Assembly: GCF_039522935.1 (NCBI RefSeq)
Contig: NZ_BAAAEI010000015.1
Span: 62,001-126,000, forward strand
Origin: Bowmanella denitrificans
GTDB lineage: Bacteria > Pseudomonadota > Gammaproteobacteria > Enterobacterales > Alteromonadaceae
Reading direction: 5' to 3'
DNA length: 64,000 nt
Part shown: piece by piece, positions 59,455 through 64,000 of the stretch
Layout of the letters: each line of letters starts with the position of its first letter
Position numbering within the stretch: the first letter of the stretch is position 1
Program-made: the position numbers and the translations under genes
Notes under the pieces: model-generated
Databases searched by the model: none
What the model was told of the DNA's origin: nothing
Seen by the model: the letters and a program-made list of their open reading frames with translations, nothing else

Positions 59455-59736
59455 GCGCAATATCCTTGTTGAAATTAAGCGTCATCAAAAAACTGTTTGT
59501 ATCTATCGGTTATGCAAGCCCGTTGCGCGGCTAATATATCGAATCGCCCAGAGCAATTGAAGCGGATTCCCTTAGGTTTCAGGGCAGCAATCAACACGAT
59601 AGCGGCCAATAAACAAAAAAAAACATATTATAAGCCCGCTTTTCTGCAACTCTGCTGGTAAAACTGGTCGAAACCCTTAAAATCTGGCCATCATGCAAAT
59701 GTCACAGATTGTTATCAAAGGGATTTCCATTCGCCT

Positions 59737-61950
59737 ATGAGACTAAAGCGCCTGCCCCTCGCCATATTCTGGTTGCTAAGTACGTCTGCAACGGCGCAAC
59801 AGATGGAATGTCCTATCCCCGAACGGCAGATATTGCCAGACGCTCCTGTCACCAATCCAGGGGATATTCATGTCAAGGCAGGAAGAACGGAGATCCAACA
59901 GGACAACCTGGCGCTGTTCAGTGGCAATGTCGAAATTAACTCTGAGCAGGGCTTAATTCAGGCACAACGAGCCAGGATAGACAAGACACAGCGTGCACTG
60001 CATGCCGACGGTAATATTCGTTTTGCTGACCAGCAGATTCAGGTCAACAGCGATCAGATCGACATTAATCTGGCTTCAGGTAAGTTACGGCTGGAAAACA
60101 CCGAATATCAGATGCTGGGCTTTCAGGGACGAGGTCTGGCCGATAGTATTCAGTTGGATAGCCAGCAAGGCTTAGAATTGCAAGAGGTGAGTTTTTCAAC
60201 CTGTCCGGCAGGTGCCGAAGACTGGCTTATCAAGGCCAGCAGTCTGCAGTTAAGTCCAGATGACAATTGGGGGACGGCGCGCAATACCCGGTTCTACCTG
60301 GGTGGTGTACCGGTTTTCTACCTTCCGTATTTTAAGTTTCCGGTTACAGATCAGCGCCAGACCGGCCTGTTGTTTCCCAGGGTGTCCACGTCAGACAAAG
60401 TGGGGGTCAGCTACGAGCAACCCTTCTACTGGAACATTGCGCCAAACTACGATGCCACCATCAGCCCCAGAATCATGACCGACCGCGGGGTACAGTTAAA
60501 AACCGAGTTTCGTTATCTGACAGCCGCCCACAGTGGTCAGTTGGACCTGGAATATCTGGCTGATGACAGGCGCTATGAGCCGGACGATGCCCGCTATTTT
60601 TACCGCTTTATGCACCAGGGTAAGCTGTCTGAAAACTGGCAAATCAGTGCACAGGTAAATGGCCTGAGTGACGACAATTATATTGTCGACCTGGGTTCTG
60701 ACTACTACAACCGGGGAGATACCCATCTGTATCAGACCCTGGCAGTAAACTACTTCTCAGATCCCTTGGATTTTTCCGCTGAAATACGCGACTTTGAGGT
60801 CATTGGTGATCACCCCAGTGCCTACCGTGCGGTACCGGAATTGAAGTTACATTACCGCCAGGCACTATCTGACTATTTAAATTTCCGTCTGCGCAGTGAA
60901 TTAGCCAGATTTGAAGATGGTCGCAGCGACACCCCCTCGGCCAGCCGCCTGCATCTGATGCCTACCCTAAGCCTGCCTTTGCAAAACGCCTGGGGGGAGT
61001 TGTTGACTGAAGCCAGTGTGTTGCAAACCTGGTACAGGCAGGATTTGCCGGACGGTTCAGCATTATCTGAGAATGTCAGCCGTACGCTTGGGCAGGGGCG
61101 CATTTACGGCGCCATCAATTTCGAAAAACAAACGGAACTCTTTGGCGACAGCATGACTCAGACACTGGAGCCAAAATTTCAATATTTGTATACCAGCTAT
61201 GAAAATCAGGATGCCATCGGTCTGTATGACAGCAACAGGTTATTGAACGACTACACCGGCTTATTCAGAGGTCAGGAGTTTGTTGGTCTGGACAGAATCA
61301 GTGATTCCAATCATCTGACATTGGGGGTCACAACCAGGTTGCTCGACGCCCGAAATAAAGAGTTATTCAAGCTTAGTCTTGGACAGATATTTTATTTCAA
61401 TACCACCAGACTCACCGAATACCGACGTGAAGATGACCGTTCTGCACTGGCAGCGGAGCTGGATTGGCGCTTGAGCAGCAAATGGATGGCCCGCTCCGCG
61501 ATACAGCTGTCTGCATCTAACCAGAAAGTAGAACGCAGCAATCTGACGCTGGACTACCGACTTAGCGAAGACAAGTTGTTACAGATTAGCCACAGGTATG
61601 TGCGAGATATTTCCGGCGAGGAAATCAATCAGTTGGGCCTCACCGCCAGTTGGCCACTGGCGCAAAATTGGCACTGGGTGGGACGCTGGTACAAGGATCT
61701 GCATAGCAAACGTACCATCGAAAGCTTCACTGGCATACAATATGAGTCCTGTTGCTGGGCTATTCAGGTGGGCAGTATGCGCTACCTGAGCAACCGCTTC
61801 GATGCATTGGGTGGCCAAAGCACAGAGGAGTTTGATACTTCCATCATGTTAGAGTTTGTATTTAAGGGCGTGGGCAGCAAGAAAAGCTCCCGCACCATGT
61901 TAGATGAAGGTCTGTTTGGCTACAGGCAACCATATTTTTTGCATAATTAA
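59737..61950 (+). CDS. lptD: LPS-assembly protein LptD
   Basis: A 737-residue outer-membrane barrel that inserts lipopolysaccharide with LptE. It has a signal peptide (1-20), an N-terminal OstA-like domain (about 40-170, LALFSGNVEINSEQGLIQAQ), and a large barrel. Cys25, Cys155 and the paired Cys671-672 (YESCCWAIQVGS) correspond to the residues that form inter-domain disulfides in E. coli LptD. Its stop overlaps the surA start (TAATG). Confidence 0.96.
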   Translation: MRLKRLPLAIFWLLSTSATAQQMECPIPERQILPDAPVTNPGDIHVKAGRTEIQQDNLALFSGNVEINSEQGLIQAQRARIDKTQRALHADGNIRFADQQIQVNSDQIDINLASGKLRLENTEYQMLGFQGRGLADSIQLDSQQGLELQEVSFSTCPAGAEDWLIKASSLQLSPDDNWGTARNTRFYLGGVPVFYLPYFKFPVTDQRQTGLLFPRVSTSDKVGVSYEQPFYWNIAPNYDATISPRIMTDRGVQLKTEFRYLTAAHSGQLDLEYLADDRRYEPDDARYFYRFMHQGKLSENWQISAQVNGLSDDNYIVDLGSDYYNRGDTHLYQTLAVNYFSDPLDFSAEIRDFEVIGDHPSAYRAVPELKLHYRQALSDYLNFRLRSELARFEDGRSDTPSASRLHLMPTLSLPLQNAWGELLTEASVLQTWYRQDLPDGSALSENVSRTLGQGRIYGAINFEKQTELFGDSMTQTLEPKFQYLYTSYENQDAIGLYDSNRLLNDYTGLFRGQEFVGLDRISDSNHLTLGVTTRLLDARNKELFKLSLGQIFYFNTTRLTEYRREDDRSALAAELDWRLSSKWMARSAIQLSASNQKVERSNLTLDYRLSEDKLLQISHRYVRDISGEEINQLGLTASWPLAQNWHWVGRWYKDLHSKRTIESFTGIQYESCCWAIQVGSMRYLSNRFDALGGQSTEEFDTSIMLEFVFKGVGSKKSSRTMLDEGLFGYRQPYFLHN

Positions 61951-63242
61951 TGAAGATAACTATGAAATTAAAAGCAGTATTGTGTTCGGCATTGGTGCTG
62001 GTAAGCACGCTTGGCCAGGCCAAACAGGTTGAATTGGACAAAGTGGCGGTGATCGTCAACCAAGGTGTGGTACTGGAAAGTGAAATCAAAGAATTGGTCG
62101 CGTCGGTTAAGAAAAATGCCCTGACTTCTGGCCAGGAACTGCCCTCAGATGCCGCCCTGCGCACACAGGCAACAGAGCGCTTAATTCTGACCAATCTGCA
62201 GATGCAGATGGCTGAGCGGATGGGCATTCAAATTAGCGATCCGCAACTTGAACAAACCATTGGCAACATCGCGCGCCAGGAAGGTGTTTCTGTGGAAACC
62301 TTGCGTCAGAAACTGGCAGAAGAAGGCATAAGCTATGACAGTTACCGCGAAGAAATCCGTCGTGAGCTCATCACTGGTGAAGTGCGCCGGGCCAACGTGC
62401 GTCGCCGTGTTTATATTACCCCGCAGGAAATTGACAGCCTGGTTAAACTGATGGAACAGCAAGGCCAGCAACAAGCCGAATACCATTTGGGTCACATTCT
62501 GGTGGGCTTTCCTCCTGAGCCCACTCCAGAAGATATTGACGCCGCGCGCGAACGGGCCGACAAGGTTTTGGAACTGCTGAACAACGGCTCTGATTTTGCC
62601 AAAATTGCCATTGCCTCCTCATCTGGTGCTAAGGCGTTGGATGGCGGTGATATGGGCTGGATGAACATTAACGCTATGCCCACACTATTTGCTGAAGCCG
62701 TGCACAGTAAAAAGAAAGACGATTTAATTGGCCCTATCCGCAGCGGCGCAGGCTTTCATATTCTTAAAATTATCGACCTGCGTGGTGTGCAAACGGTAGA
62801 AGTAACCGAAGTCAACGCTCGTCATATCCTGATTAAACCGTCGGTGATCCTGAGCGAAGAAAAAGCCGAACAAATGCTAAAAGACTTCCGCGCTCAAGTC
62901 CTTGCTGGTGAAGCAGACTTTGCCGCTCTGGCTAAAGAGCATTCTGCCGATCCTGGCTCAGCACTTAAGGGCGGTGAGCTGGGCTGGGCTGACCCGAATA
63001 TCTACGTGCCGGAGTTTCGCGATACCCTCAACAACCTGGAAAAAGATGAGATAAGCCAACCGTTTCGCACGGTGCACGGCTGGCACTTGGCACAACTGAT
63101 CGATAAGCGCACTGGCGATGCCACCGATAAGGTGCAGCAGGAAAAGGCTTATCAGTTGCTGTTTAACCGAAAGTTTGCCGAAGAAACCGACAACTGGCTG
63201 AGAGAGATGCGTGACGAGGCCTATATCGACGTTCTGGAGTAA
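61950..63242 (+). CDS. surA: periplasmic chaperone SurA
   Basis: A 430-residue chaperone that escorts outer-membrane proteins, LptD included. It has a signal peptide (to about residue 25), an N-terminal chaperone domain (VDKVAVIVNQGVVLESEI-like; here ELDKVAVIVNQGVVLESEIK), and two parvulin PPIase domains (AEYHLGHILVGFPPEPTPED and NARHILIKPSVILSEEKAE). ATG 61950 overlaps the lptD stop; ATG 61962 is an alternative with a weak GAAG site. pdxA follows by six bases. Confidence 0.96.
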   Translation: MKITMKLKAVLCSALVLVSTLGQAKQVELDKVAVIVNQGVVLESEIKELVASVKKNALTSGQELPSDAALRTQATERLILTNLQMQMAERMGIQISDPQLEQTIGNIARQEGVSVETLRQKLAEEGISYDSYREEIRRELITGEVRRANVRRRVYITPQEIDSLVKLMEQQGQQQAEYHLGHILVGFPPEPTPEDIDAARERADKVLELLNNGSDFAKIAIASSSGAKALDGGDMGWMNINAMPTLFAEAVHSKKKDDLIGPIRSGAGFHILKIIDLRGVQTVEVTEVNARHILIKPSVILSEEKAEQMLKDFRAQVLAGEADFAALAKEHSADPGSALKGGELGWADPNIYVPEFRDTLNNLEKDEISQPFRTVHGWHLAQLIDKRTGDATDKVQQEKAYQLLFNRKFAEETDNWLREMRDEAYIDVLE

Positions 63243-63247
63243 TAGCT

Positions 63248-64000
63248 TGAGTCTACCTCCAGTACGTATTGCCATCACGCCCGGAGAACCGGCCGGTATC
63301 GGGCCGGATCTCACTGTGCAGCTACTGCAACAACAATGGCCAGCCCAGTTGGTGTTGTTTGGTTGCGGGGCAATGCTGCAGCAGCGTGCGGCGCAGTTAG
63401 GGCTGCCATTACAACTGTTGCCGTATGACCCTGATGTTCGAGCAAGTCAGCAACCCGGCCAGGCATATCTGGTGGACATTCCTGTCACAGCAACAGTAGT
63501 GCCGGGGCAGTTAGATAGCAACAACGGCCACTATGTGGTGGAAACCCTGCGTCAGGTCAGTGAAAAAAATATCAGTGGTGAATTTGATGCTGTAGTAACA
63601 GGGCCAGTACATAAAGGTATTATTAATCAGGCCGGGGTGTCATTTAGTGGTCATACCGAATATTTTGCCCAGCAGGCCAACACTCCTGATGTGGTGATGA
63701 TGCTGGCTACTGAAGGTCTGCGTGTGGTGCTGGCGACCACTCACATCCCGCTGGCCTATGTGTCCAAAGCTATTACCCGTGAGCGTCTGCACAAGGTTAT
63801 CCATATCGTCAATACTGACCTGATTCTAAAATTCGGAATTCGCCGCCCTAATATCTATGTATGTGGGCTGAATCCCCATGCAGGAGAAGGCGGGCATATA
63901 GGTCGGGAAGAACTGGATGTGATCATCCCGGCGTTGGATGAACTAAGAGCAGAAGGTTTAGAATTGATTGGCCCACTACCCGCCGATACCATTTTTCAAC
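63248..64000 (+). CDS. pdxA: 4-hydroxythreonine-4-phosphate dehydrogenase PdxA, 5' part
   Basis: The first 251 codons of a vitamin B6 enzyme that oxidises 4-phosphohydroxy-L-threonine. It starts at TTG 63248, with GGAG nine bases upstream in the surA end, and reads SLPPVRIAITPGEPAGIGPD, the PdxA N-terminus. Metal-binding His residues are visible at His136 (SGHTEYF), His166 (ATTHIPL) and His211 (NPHAGEGGH). It is cut by the window edge; PdxA is normally about 330 residues. The lptD-surA-pdxA order is conserved in gammaproteobacteria. Confidence 0.95.

Overview
The window looks like the chromosome of a marine or alkaliphilic gammaproteobacterium of the Alteromonadales (Alteromonadaceae-like). 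It carries a complete nqrABCDEF operon with apbE and nqrM nearby, the lptD-surA-pdxA cluster with a divergent djlA, fabV, rlmG, a DctPQM TRAP transporter, several GGDEF/EAL proteins and a large TonB-dependent receptor. Assignment is by gene content and protein motifs only.

Layout. Positions 1-6270 are an accessory region. A higBA module (237-813) and a yefM-yoeB module (1268-1770) lie among long palindromic repeats of one family (1-216, 951-1155, 4250-4392, 5739-6270). Three unfamiliar genes follow (1779-3370), two of them separated by an attC-like structure (2503-2591) that suggests an integron-cassette origin. Then come a hairpin-rich stretch without genes (3371-4525), an ECF-type sigma factor coupled to a VOC protein, and a 288-bp tandem duplication of repeat material. 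Positions 6277-16233 hold a double-hydrolase lipoprotein, a CadC-type membrane regulator, an overlapping three-gene operon (cupredoxin, GGDEF-EAL receptor, beta-barrel protein) and a FadL-type porin. Positions 16282-25821 hold a CheW-like protein, trmN with a truncated Rossmann-fold remnant in front of it, a dipeptidyl peptidase, and two GGDEF/EAL proteins with a PH-domain protein. Positions 26017-31419 hold a PLP dehydratase, an exported amidohydrolase and a LytS/LytTR-type system with two response regulators for one kinase. Next come a TonB-dependent receptor, small DUF genes, an M17 aminopeptidase, dinB behind a 36-bp LexA palindrome, a chemoreceptor and an S9 peptidase.

Positions 42857-50023 are the Na+-NQR region, all on the minus strand: nqrABCDEF ends in a terminator, then apbE and nqrM with their own terminator. 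The first gene has a 5' leader with two mutually exclusive hairpins. The rest (50503-64000) is mostly housekeeping: fabV, the TRAP operon, bolA, an AlkB-like gene, rlmG, ppiA, a small anchored protein, djlA, and lptD-surA-pdxA (pdxA is cut by the window end).

Functionally the window joins a sodium-motive respiratory complex and its maturation factors, outer-membrane biogenesis, peptide breakdown (two S9 peptidases, an M17 peptidase, a TonB receptor) and dense c-di-GMP and two-component signalling. The first 6 kb differ clearly in character: small genes, toxin-antitoxin pairs, repeats and lower GC content in 1779-3370. No rRNA, tRNA, CRISPR array, transposase or integrase was recognised.
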